Origin: Actinomycetota bacterium
GTDB lineage: Bacteria > Actinomycetota > CADDZG01 > JAHWKV01 > JAOPZY01
DNA length: 38,512 nt
Direction: 5' to 3'
NCBI GenBank assembly: GCA_025963875.1
Contig: JAOPZY010000051.1
Location: forward strand, 1-38,512
Positions within the stretch are counted from its first letter, which is position 1; the number at the start of each line of letters is the position of its first letter. Positions 28,300-36,196 of this stretch are shown piece after piece. A model generated the notes under the pieces. The model was not told where the DNA came from, searched no databases, and was given only the letters and a program-made list of their open reading frames with translations. The position numbers and the translations under genes are program-made.

Positions 28300-28342
28300 A
28301 TTCCGTCAAAAAGCGTGCGGGGGGCCCTTTTTGACGGAATCT
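28298..28342. repeat. Perfect 16-bp inverted repeat with 13-nt loop, copy 2
   Basis: AGATTCCGTCAAAAAG (28298-28313) / CTTTTTGACGGAATCT (28327-28342); same geometry as 2622-2666. Confidence 0.95.
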
Positions 28343-29058
28343 GCAATCTCCTGCGAAGCCGGGCCCAAGGCAGCCTTCATCTCCGCCAGACGGGCCTGCA
28401 CGCGTTCCGGATCGCCCGCCGCTTCCAGGCGCCTGGCCACGCCGCCGGACTCGCCGATGCCGCTCAGCGTGCCCCGCTCGAGAAGCTCGCCGACCGCCTC
28501 GACCCGGGCCTGGTTCCAGAGGATCTTGTCCCGGGCCTGCTGGACCAGCAGCTCCAGCTCCCCGTCCTCCGGCGCAAGTCCGGCGACCGCCTCCCCTGCG
28601 GCCGCCGCAGCCCTGGCGGCGCCGTACTCGGCCCGAGCCGTCTCGGCCTGGGCTCGCATCGACAGGACCCGGCTCTCCATGCGGCGGGCGGTCGCCTCGA
28701 GCTGGCCCCGAAGCTCGCCGAGCTGGTGGACCCTGCCGTGCATCTCCTCGATCTGGCGGTCCATCGCCTGCGCGTCGGTCAGCGCCTCGACTGCCTGGTC
28801 CTCCCGTCCCTCGCCGATCGAGCGCCGTGCCTGATCCTCCAGGCGGGTGCGCCGCAGCCGCAGTTGCTGGAGCTGGCCCTCCAGGCGCTTGCCGGCGGCG
28901 ACGAGCTGCGCGGCGCTTGCCCGGACCTGCTGCAGGGCACGGAGCTGGCGCTCGTGGGCGAGATCGAACGCAGCGGCCGGGTCGTCCAGCCTCCCGGCGG
29001 TCCGGGCCGCCTGCGCCCGTGCTTTGCGGAGATCCGAAAATCGCCGGATCAGCCCCAT
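28306..29058 (-). CDS. PspA/IM30 family protein
   Basis: MGLIRRFSDLRKARAQAARTAGRLDDPAAAFDLAHERQLRALQQVRASAAQLVAAGKRLE; coiled-coil throughout. Last 11 codons lie within the inverted repeat. Confidence 0.8.
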   Translation of the reverse strand: MGLIRRFSDLRKARAQAARTAGRLDDPAAAFDLAHERQLRALQQVRASAAQLVAAGKRLEGQLQQLRLRRTRLEDQARRSIGEGREDQAVEALTDAQAMDRQIEEMHGRVHQLGELRGQLEATARRMESRVLSMRAQAETARAEYGAARAAAAAGEAVAGLAPEDGELELLVQQARDKILWNQARVEAVGELLERGTLSGIGESGGVARRLEAAGDPERVQARLAEMKAALGPASQEIADSVKKGPPHAF

Positions 29059-30542
29059 CAGCCCTCCCGGCCGGAGGCGACACCCAAACCGTCGGGCACC
29101 GGCTCCTGTCCGTTGGAGAAGGATGCCGGGGTGCCGTTGCCGGTGACCGGGACGTTGAGGGTCGCCCGCAGCGCCTGCAGGGCGGCGAAGCCCTTGCTCA
29201 GCGTCTGCATCACGGCGTCCTGCACCCCTTCGGTCCCGTTGAAGACCACGAGGTTGTCGATCTCGCCGATCGGATAGGCGGCCGCGCCGACGATCTCCAC
29301 CGCCTTCTCCGCGAGCTGCTGGGCGATCACGGCGTCCTGGTTGACGGCGAGGGCCTCCGCCCGGGCCTTGACTGCATCCGCATTGGCGAGGCCCTGCGCC
29401 CGGAGGGAATCCGCCTCGGCGAGACCCCTCGCGCGCCGCGCCTCACCCTCGGCCCGCCCGACCGCCTCGACGGAGCCAGCCTGCGCCTCCGCCTCGACCC
29501 GCACCTTCTCGGCGTTGGCTGCCGCCTCGATCTTCGTGCGCTGGGCGGCGGCGACGGCGGCGAGTTCGGTCTCCTTCGCACCCGCCTCGGCCCGGGAGAT
29601 GCGGGAGTCGCGGTCGGCCTGGGCGAGCGTGCGCTGGCGGTACGCCTCGGCGTCGGCCGGCTTTCGGACCTCCGCCTGGAGCTGCTGCTCGGTCCGGTCG
29701 GCCTCCAGCTGGGCGACCTTGGTCCTCTCGACAACGACCCGCTGGGTTGCGATCTGCTCGGCGAGGGGTCCCGCCTGGGCCGCCTCCCGCTGGGCCCGGT
29801 CCATCTCCGCCTGGAACCCCGCCTTCTTGATCTCCGTCTCGCGCCGGGCGGCTGCCTTCAGGGCCTCGGCCTGCTGCTCCTGCTCGGTCGCCTCCCGGTC
29901 GGCCTGGGCCTGGGCGATGCGAGCCTGCTTCTGCACCTCGGCGGCGTGCGGCGCTGCCAGGTTCTTGATGTAGCCGGTCGTGTCGTCGATCTCCTTGATC
30001 TGCAGCGAGTCGATGACGAGGCCCAGCTTCTGCATCTCCTCGCCGGAGTGGCGCCGGGTGGCCTCGGTGAGGGCCTCCCGCTCCCGGATCATCTGCTCCA
30101 CGGTGAGGCCGCCGACGATGGAGCGTAGGTGACCCTCGAAGACGTTCTTGATCTTGCCCTCGAGCTCCTCCTGGGACTTGTCGAGGAAACGGCGGGCGGC
30201 GTTGGAGATCGAGGCGAAGTCGTCGCCGACTTTGTAGATGACGACCGCCTTGACGCTGACCGGGATGCCCTGCGTGGTCACGCAGGTGATGTCCAGCTCG
30301 GTCTCGTTGGCGTCGAGGGAGAGGTAGCGCACCCGCTGGAAGCCGGGCATGACGAGGGAACCCTTGCCGGTGACGATCTTGAAGCCCAGGCTCTCCGCGA
30401 CGCCCTCGACGGCGTCCTGGTGGAAGCCCGAGATGATGAGCGCCTCGTTCGGCTCGGCGACCCGCCACATCGCACGGAACAGCACGACGATCAGCACCAG
30501 CACCACGACCACAGCGCCACCGATGACGGCCAGTGGATTCAC
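29058..30542 (-). CDS. Flotillin family (SPFH domain) protein
   Basis: N-terminal TM; MWRVAEPNEALIISG...GKGSLVMPGFQRVRYLSLDANE; long EA-rich coiled coil. GTG start after GGAGGTA. Confidence 0.93.
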   Translation of the reverse strand: MNPLAVIGGAVVVVLVLIVVLFRAMWRVAEPNEALIISGFHQDAVEGVAESLGFKIVTGKGSLVMPGFQRVRYLSLDANETELDITCVTTQGIPVSVKAVVIYKVGDDFASISNAARRFLDKSQEELEGKIKNVFEGHLRSIVGGLTVEQMIREREALTEATRRHSGEEMQKLGLVIDSLQIKEIDDTTGYIKNLAAPHAAEVQKQARIAQAQADREATEQEQQAEALKAAARRETEIKKAGFQAEMDRAQREAAQAGPLAEQIATQRVVVERTKVAQLEADRTEQQLQAEVRKPADAEAYRQRTLAQADRDSRISRAEAGAKETELAAVAAAQRTKIEAAANAEKVRVEAEAQAGSVEAVGRAEGEARRARGLAEADSLRAQGLANADAVKARAEALAVNQDAVIAQQLAEKAVEIVGAAAYPIGEIDNLVVFNGTEGVQDAVMQTLSKGFAALQALRATLNVPVTGNGTPASFSNGQEPVPDGLGVASGREG

Positions 30543-30574
30543 AGCAGTACCTCCTTCTCGCGACTCGCGGCGGC

Positions 30575-30781
30575 TCAGGCCGGAGCGACGTAGACGGTGC
30601 GGGGCGGGTAGTACTCGACGACTACCACGCGAGCGTTTTGCGGAATCGTCTGGTCGCTCTCGACGGCATGGGCAAGGAACGCCTCCGTGCCGCCGCGGAT
30701 GGAGATGACAACCTCGCCGGTCCTGCCGGGCCCAATGGTCCCGGTGACACGGCCTACCTTACCGACCATGTCCCGAACCAC
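30575..30781 (-). CDS. Short NfeD-like C-terminal (OB-fold) protein
   Basis: VGKVGRVTGTIGPGRTGEVVISIRGGTEAFLAHAVESDQTIPQNARVVVVEYYPPRTVYV; immediately upstream of flotillin. Confidence 0.75.
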   Translation of the reverse strand: MVRDMVGKVGRVTGTIGPGRTGEVVISIRGGTEAFLAHAVESDQTIPQNARVVVVEYYPPRTVYVAPA

Positions 30782-30896
30782 TCCTCTTGGTCATCTCCGA
30801 CTGCCCTCAATACGAGAATGCACCGTTTTGATTTCCTTGTAAAGCAGACCTGGGGAAAGCCGGGCTCCCCGCGCGGACCGGCTGTAGCGTGCGTCC

Positions 30897-31757
30897 ATGA
30901 CTGAGCTGCCGTGGGACGACCTGAGGGCGAGGGCCGCCCACCGGACGGAGCTGGGGGCGCTGCTCGTGGCCGACGCGCTCGACGTCGTCAGTGGGCTTCC
31001 GTCTGCGAGCGTCGATCTCGTCGTCACTTCTCCACCATACGACCGGCAGGGCAAGTACCGGGATGGCCGGGCCTATGGCCGGGACTGGTACGAGGGCTTT
31101 TTCCTGAAACTGACCGCCGAGGTGCACCGGGTGCTGGCCCCGCACGGCAGCTTCGTGCTCAACTACCGCTCCAAACGCCAAGGCTCTGAGCGTGGCGTCC
31201 TCCAGTACGAGCTGGTCTTCTGGCTGCGTGAGCAGGGGTTTCTCTTCGCCGAGGACTTCGTCTGGGGCAAGCCCTCCCCCCCACCCGGGCGGTTCAACCG
31301 CTACCTCAAGGACGCCGTCGAGTACTGCTTCCAGTTCGCCAAGTCGCAGCGGTGGCAGTTCTTCCCGGAGCAGTGCCTGGCGCCTGCCCGGTGGGACGCC
31401 GCCGACCGGGAGCGGCGGCGAAGGCTGCCCCACAACTACGAGCGGGTGTCCGAGCCATCGGGGCACGGGCGGCGCCGGGTGCAGGCCGGCCCCGACCTGG
31501 TCCGGCCCTCGACCCTGCTGCTCCACGAGCCCGAGTTCGCCCCCAACCCGACGGGGCATCCCTGCCGCTTCCCGGTCGACCTGCCGGCATTCTTCATCAA
31601 GCTGCTCACCACGCCGGGCCAGGTCGTCCTCGACCCCTTCGGTGGCACCGGGACGACCGCAGTGGCCGCCGAGGCGCTGGGGCGGCGCTGGCTCCTGACG
31701 GAGGCGGACGCCGGCTACGCCGCGGTGCTTCCCGGACGCCTCGAAACGGGTAGGTAA
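30897..31757 (+). CDS. Site-specific DNA methyltransferase (N4-cytosine/N6-adenine type)
   Basis: Motif IV VDLVVTSPPYDRQG near the N-terminus, motif I VLDPFGGTGTTAVAAEALGRRW near the C-terminus. Confidence 0.9.
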   Translation: MTELPWDDLRARAAHRTELGALLVADALDVVSGLPSASVDLVVTSPPYDRQGKYRDGRAYGRDWYEGFFLKLTAEVHRVLAPHGSFVLNYRSKRQGSERGVLQYELVFWLREQGFLFAEDFVWGKPSPPPGRFNRYLKDAVEYCFQFAKSQRWQFFPEQCLAPARWDAADRERRRRLPHNYERVSEPSGHGRRRVQAGPDLVRPSTLLLHEPEFAPNPTGHPCRFPVDLPAFFIKLLTTPGQVVLDPFGGTGTTAVAAEALGRRWLLTEADAGYAAVLPGRLETGR

Positions 31758-31784
31758 CCGGAAAAACAGACAGGAGACGAACGA

Positions 31785-32300
31785 ATGGAAACCTGGGACG
31801 CAATCCGGGCCCGCCGTAACGTTCGGGTCTACACCGGACAGCCGATCGAGGGCCCCGCTCTCGATCGCATTCTCGAGGCAGGCCGACGATCCCCCTCTTC
31901 GCAGAACACCCAGCCCTGGGACTTCGTCGTCGTCACCGACCGGGCGCAACTCCAGGACCTCTCGAAGGTGTGGCAGGGCGCCAGGCACGTGGCGAACTCG
32001 GCCGCCACGGTCGCCCTGGTGGCGCCGATGCGCTCCGAGGAGTCGCAGCGGGGGTGGGTGCGGTACGACCTTGGCCAGGCCACGATGTCGATGATGCTGG
32101 CGGCGGTCGACCAGGGCATCGGCAGCGCGCACGCGGCCGTGGGCGACCAGGACCGGGTACGCCAACTCCTCGGCTTCCCCGAGGGCCGCTTCTGCGCCTC
32201 CCTCATCGCCTTCGGCTATCCCGCGGACCGGCCGCTGCGCCCCATCCGCAACCCCAACCGCCGGCCGTTCGACGAGGTGGTGCACCGGGGCCGGTGGTGA
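31785..32300 (+). CDS. Nitroreductase family protein
   Basis: METWDAIRARRNVRVYTGQPIEGPALDRILEAGRRSPSSQNTQPWDFVVVTD; CAGGAGA 8 nt upstream. Confidence 0.93.
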   Translation: METWDAIRARRNVRVYTGQPIEGPALDRILEAGRRSPSSQNTQPWDFVVVTDRAQLQDLSKVWQGARHVANSAATVALVAPMRSEESQRGWVRYDLGQATMSMMLAAVDQGIGSAHAAVGDQDRVRQLLGFPEGRFCASLIAFGYPADRPLRPIRNPNRRPFDEVVHRGRW

Positions 32301-32303
32301 CGG

Positions 32304-32552
32304 TCAGGGCGAGAGCCCGTACTTCCTTGCGATGTCGAGAAAGTTCAGGATCTCATCCGGCTTGGTGTCCTGATTCCTGAGCGGCTGCAGGACCAGCGGG
32401 TCGGACACCGACCGGTGCGTGAACACCAGGCGGATGCCCCGAGGGCCCTGAAACGTGAAGCCGCACGCCTCGAGGAGCCGCCGGAAATCGTTGAACGAGA
32501 CGTTGAGGATCTCCCCCTCGTTGATGCTGTCCCACAGCGGTACGGGTTCCAT
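32304..32552 (-). CDS. HicA-like small protein with substituted catalytic His
   Basis: NVSFNDFRRLLEACGFTFQGPRGIRLVFTHRSVSDPLVLQPLRNQDTKPDEILNFLDIARKYGL resembles HicA. The listed ORF starts at 32576; ATG at 32552 preferred. Confidence 0.6.
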   Translation of the reverse strand: MEPVPLWDSINEGEILNVSFNDFRRLLEACGFTFQGPRGIRLVFTHRSVSDPLVLQPLRNQDTKPDEILNFLDIARKYGLSP

Positions 32553-32609
32553 GGTGGGGATCCTAAGCCTCGCCACGATGAATCGGGCGCATCTGGTTGC
32601 CGGCTGGGG

Positions 32610-33449
32610 TCAGGTCACGACCGCCCGCCACGCCGCCTCCCACGTGCTGGGACCGACGATCCCGTCGTTGTCGAGGTGCTTCTGGTGCTGGAACGCGTCC
32701 ACGACCCGCTGGGTCTGGGGCCCGTAGACGCCGTCGACTGGTATGCGCCATCCCCGCTCCGCCATGCGCGACTGGAAGACGCGGACGTCGTCACCCTGGC
32801 TCCCTAGTTCGAGGTAGCGGCCGGGCCACCGGGGGACGCCCCATACCGGCGGGTGGCAGAAGCCGTCGATGCTCGCCATCGTCCGGGCGTTGCGGACGCA
32901 GTCGTCGTGGTAGTCGCCTTCGATGGTCCGGACGATGCCGTTGAGGTGCACGGATTCCACCAGGCAGGCATGGCGGTCGCCGCCGACGATGGCGATGTCG
33001 CCCCGGCGGGGCGATGCGTCGTAGCGGCCGGCGGCCTTGAACGCCCGGCGAAGGTCGGCGACCCACGCGAAGCCATGCTCGGTCCGGGCCGCGATGCCGG
33101 GCATCGCCCAGTGGCCTGCGCCGTCGTTGAACCCGGCGTCGAAGCAGGCCTTGCTGACGGCGACGGCAGCCCAGGGAATGCAGCCCTGGCCGTACCACCG
33201 CGTGATGGCGTTGCAGTTGCTGCCGGGCGGATCCTCCCCGATGCCGAGGAAGGTGACCATGGCACCGACGAGCGCATCGGGGCTCGGCCAGGACCGTGCA
33301 GACTCCACCACCGGACGGTTCGGGGGGATGGCAATGGTGTCGTCGAACCCCCCGGCGGCGGCCGGAACGGTGTCGTCAACCTCCGGCGGAGGCTCCCCGT
33401 ACCCGCTGATGAGCAGCCGCTGGATGTCGTCCCGGAGGCGAGCCTTCAC
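32610..33449 (-). CDS. CHAP-like domain + peptidoglycan-binding domain protein
   Basis: C-terminal PG_binding_1 repeat (LELGSQGDDVRVFQSRMAERGWRIPVDGVYGPQTQRVVDAFQ...DGIVGPSTWEAA); central WYGQGCIPWAAVAVSKACFDAG ... HACLVESVHLNGIVRTIEGDYHDD. Confidence 0.78.
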   Translation of the reverse strand: MKARLRDDIQRLLISGYGEPPPEVDDTVPAAAGGFDDTIAIPPNRPVVESARSWPSPDALVGAMVTFLGIGEDPPGSNCNAITRWYGQGCIPWAAVAVSKACFDAGFNDGAGHWAMPGIAARTEHGFAWVADLRRAFKAAGRYDASPRRGDIAIVGGDRHACLVESVHLNGIVRTIEGDYHDDCVRNARTMASIDGFCHPPVWGVPRWPGRYLELGSQGDDVRVFQSRMAERGWRIPVDGVYGPQTQRVVDAFQHQKHLDNDGIVGPSTWEAAWRAVVT

Positions 33450-33519
33450 GTGCGCCGTCGTTCCCGGCGAGGAGGGGGCCGAAACCCGGCCCCCTCCGTT
33501 GTTCGGCCTGGCTTATGGA

Positions 33520-33567
33520 TTCTGTGAGCACCAGACGACGTATGAGCACCACTTTGTGCTCACAGAA
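33520..33567. repeat. Perfect 12-bp inverted repeat with an alternative nested hairpin
   Basis: TTCTGTGAGCAC (33520-33531) / GTGCTCACAGAA (33556-33567); a second TGAGCAC at 33543-33549 can pair with the same right arm. Confidence 0.9.
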
Positions 33568-33657
33568 CTCTCGCCGCAACGGTGGGCGATCCCTGACGCC
33601 GGGCGGGTGGTGGAGGCCCGGCTCGCGCAGGACCTCCACCGCCCACCTGCTCCAGCG

Positions 33658-34176
33658 TCAGATGTGGTGGCTCCCAGCCAACGGCTCGCCCGTCTCGAGC
33701 AGCGACTTCAGGTCGCTGAGGATCCAGCTCCAGCCACCGCCGGCTCCCACGTCCTCCATTCCGCCGGAGAGCAGCAGTGACAGCTTCGGCGCACCCTCGA
33801 GGTCGTGGATCACGGTCAGGCGGGTCACGCCGCCCTCGCGTGGCTCGATCTCGTAGGTGAGGCGGGTGACCCCCTCGGCGGCCAGCTCCGGGTCCATCAG
33901 GAAATGCCAGCTCAGGACGAGGCGCCGCGGCGGGTCCGTCTCGATCACCTCACCCTCGACTGCCACGTCGGGGGCGCCCACCGAGCGCATAGCGTCGGTC
34001 GTGAATCCCCGGTAGGTGCCGCCTGGGCGCAGGTCGTACTCACTCCGGCCGCCGTAGCCGTAGCGCTCGGTCCATTCGGACTTGGTGATAGCGTCCCAGA
34101 TCGCCTCCGGGGTCGCCTTGATGTACACGCGGTGCACCTGCGTGGTCACACTCGTCGGTGCTGTGGTCGTCGTCAT
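33658..34176 (-). CDS. SRPBCC / AHSA1-type protein
   Basis: VHRVYIKATPEAIWDAITKSEWTERYGYGGRSEYDLRPGGTY...; ATG at 34176 overlaps the upstream ArsR stop. Confidence 0.88.
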   Translation of the reverse strand: MTTTTAPTSVTTQVHRVYIKATPEAIWDAITKSEWTERYGYGGRSEYDLRPGGTYRGFTTDAMRSVGAPDVAVEGEVIETDPPRRLVLSWHFLMDPELAAEGVTRLTYEIEPREGGVTRLTVIHDLEGAPKLSLLLSGGMEDVGAGGGWSWILSDLKSLLETGEPLAGSHHI

Positions 34177-34499
34177 GCCTCCTCCTCCTCCAGCTTGGCC
34201 TTGAGCTCCGCAAGCGCGGAGACCTGGCGTTCCGTGTACTTGTCGATCCACCGGTCGTGGATCAACCGGATCGGGACCGGGTTCAGGAAGTGGAGCTTCT
34301 CCCGGCCCGACTTCCGTGTGATGACGAGGCCCGCATCTTCGAGGAGGCGCAGATGCTTCATGACACCGAAGCGGGTCATCTCCAGCTCCGACTCCAACTC
34401 GGTGAGCGTACGGCCGTCACGCTCGAAGAGCCGGTCGAGGAGGAAGCGACGCGTCGGGTCGGCAAGCGCCTTGAACACCCGGTCCTCGTCGTGGTTCAC
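34173..34499 (-). CDS. ArsR family transcriptional regulator
   Basis: DRVFKALADPTRRFLLDRLFERDGRTLTELESELEMTRFGVMKHLRLLEDAGLVITRKSGREKLHFLNPVPIRLIHDRW. Confidence 0.93.
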   Translation of the reverse strand: MNHDEDRVFKALADPTRRFLLDRLFERDGRTLTELESELEMTRFGVMKHLRLLEDAGLVITRKSGREKLHFLNPVPIRLIHDRWIDKYTERQVSALAELKAKLEEEEA

Positions 34500-34505
34500 G
34501 GCGCC

Positions 34506-34535
34506 ATAATACGTGACTGTTTAGTCACATGTCAA
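34506..34535 (-). promoter_or_regulatory. Promoter with operator dyad in spacer for the arsR gene
   Basis: On minus strand TTGACA (34535-34530), 18-nt spacer with GTGACT-N4-AGTCAC (34513-34528), TATTAT (34511-34506), 6 nt, ATG at 34499. Confidence 0.75.
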
Positions 34536-35728
34536 GAAGGTCTGCCGGCATAGAGTTCGGCCGCCGCCCCCACCCCGGTGCCCAGGCTGACCGGGATGCC
34601 GGCGTCGCGCATGGCCATCTCGACCCCTGCCAGCGCGCCCAGGACCATCAGCTCGTTGAGGTCGCCCATGTGCCCGATGCGGAACAGCTTGCCGGCGACC
34701 CGGCCGAGCCCCCCGCCCAGAGAGAGGTTGTACCGGCGGAAGGCGATGTCGACGACCTCGGCCCCGTCGGTGCCCTCGGGCACCACGACGGCGGTGACGC
34801 TGTCCGAGACCCACTCGGGGCGCCGGGCGCAGGTGGTGAGGCCCCATGCGGCGACGGCCGCCCGCACGCCCTCGGCGAGGCGGTGGTGGCGGGCGAAGAC
34901 GTTGTCGAGGCCCTCCTCGAAGAGGATGTCCAGCGACTCCCGGAGCCCGAAGAGCAGCGAGAGCGCCGGGGTGTAGGGGAAGTAGCCGCCGGCGTTGGCC
35001 CTGGCCATGTCACCGAAGTCGAAGAAGGAACGGGTGCACCTGGCGTCCGCCGTCGCCGACAGGGCCTTCTCGCTGGCGCAGACGATGCCGAGGCCCGCGG
35101 GGAGCCCCAGGCCCTTCTGCGACCCCGTGATCACGAGGTCGACTCCCCACCCGTCGAATTCGAATGGGATGGAGGCGAGGGAGCTGACCGCATCGACGTA
35201 CAGGAGGGCGGGATGCCCTGCAGCGTCGATGGCCCGGCGGATGGCGGCCACGTCGCTGGTCACGCCGGTGGCCGTCTCGTTGTGGACCACGAGCACACCC
35301 TTGATCTCGTGGGCGGCGTCCGCGCGCAGCGCCTCCTCGACCCGGTCGGGCGGCGCAGCCTCCCCCCACTCGACGTCGATGACGTCCACGGCGAGGCCGT
35401 GCCGGCGGGCGCTCTCTGCGAATCCCTCGCTGAAGTGGCCGTTGCGCACCGCCAGGAGGCGGTCGCCCGGTGAGCGGGTGTTCACCAGGGACGCCTCCCA
35501 GCCACCGGTTCCGGTGGCGGCGAAGACGAAGACCTGCCCACCGGCCGTCCGGAACACACCCTTGAGGTCCTCCAGCAGCGGCCGGACGAAGCCGGGGAAT
35601 GCCGAGGAGCGGTGGTCCTCCATCGGCCGGTCCATCGCCCGGAGCACGCGGTCGGAGACGTTCGTCGGCCCGGGTACGAAGAGGAAATGCCGCCCGGGCA
35701 GATGGGCAAGGGAGTCGGGCAGGGCCAT
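34532..35728 (-). CDS. Alanine-glyoxylate / serine-glyoxylate aminotransferase (class V, PLP)
   Basis: HFLFVPGPTNVSDRVLRAMDRPMEDHRS, VDAVSSLASIPFEFDGWGVDLVITGSQKGLGLPAGLG; ATG at 35728. Confidence 0.93.
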   Translation of the reverse strand: MALPDSLAHLPGRHFLFVPGPTNVSDRVLRAMDRPMEDHRSSAFPGFVRPLLEDLKGVFRTAGGQVFVFAATGTGGWEASLVNTRSPGDRLLAVRNGHFSEGFAESARRHGLAVDVIDVEWGEAAPPDRVEEALRADAAHEIKGVLVVHNETATGVTSDVAAIRRAIDAAGHPALLYVDAVSSLASIPFEFDGWGVDLVITGSQKGLGLPAGLGIVCASEKALSATADARCTRSFFDFGDMARANAGGYFPYTPALSLLFGLRESLDILFEEGLDNVFARHHRLAEGVRAAVAAWGLTTCARRPEWVSDSVTAVVVPEGTDGAEVVDIAFRRYNLSLGGGLGRVAGKLFRIGHMGDLNELMVLGALAGVEMAMRDAGIPVSLGTGVGAAAELYAGRPS

Positions 35729-35760
35729 CGAGCGATTGTAGTGCGCCGAGCGATCGGTCC

Positions 35761-36189
35761 CTATTCCGCCCTGAAGGCGTAGATGTAGGACTCCTCGAGC
35801 TTGTCGGGCGCCCCCCCGACGCCGACCACATCGCGATCGACCTTGATCACGTGGTCGCCGGGCTTCAGGGTGACGGGTCCTTCGCCGGAGATGTAGTGCA
35901 GCAGGCCGGGTGACTTGTGGGCGTAGGCCGTCACGTCGGTCCCGTCGATGGTGAGCCGGGTGTACTCGGGAGGTGTGAGGCGGTCCCGGATGTCCACCGC
36001 CATGACGCCGGAGTCGGTCGAGCCCGGGATCGGGACGACGGTGACGAGCCAGGACGGTATCGGGGGCTGCGTTGGGAGGGCTGCCGCGGCCTTGGGATGG
36101 GTCTTGTGGCACGCGGGGGCCAGGAGCACCAGCGCGAGGACGGCGACCACAAAGCGCGGAACAGTGCGTCCGCGGGAGGGCGACAACAT
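35761..36189 (-). CDS. Putative lipoprotein of unknown function
   Basis: MLSPSRGRTVPRFVVAVLALVLLAPACHKTHPK signal with lipobox-like LLAPAC; Ig-like/beta-rich remainder. Confidence 0.7.
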   Translation of the reverse strand: MLSPSRGRTVPRFVVAVLALVLLAPACHKTHPKAAAALPTQPPIPSWLVTVVPIPGSTDSGVMAVDIRDRLTPPEYTRLTIDGTDVTAYAHKSPGLLHYISGEGPVTLKPGDHVIKVDRDVVGVGGAPDKLEESYIYAFRAE

Positions 36190-36196
36190 AGAGCTC

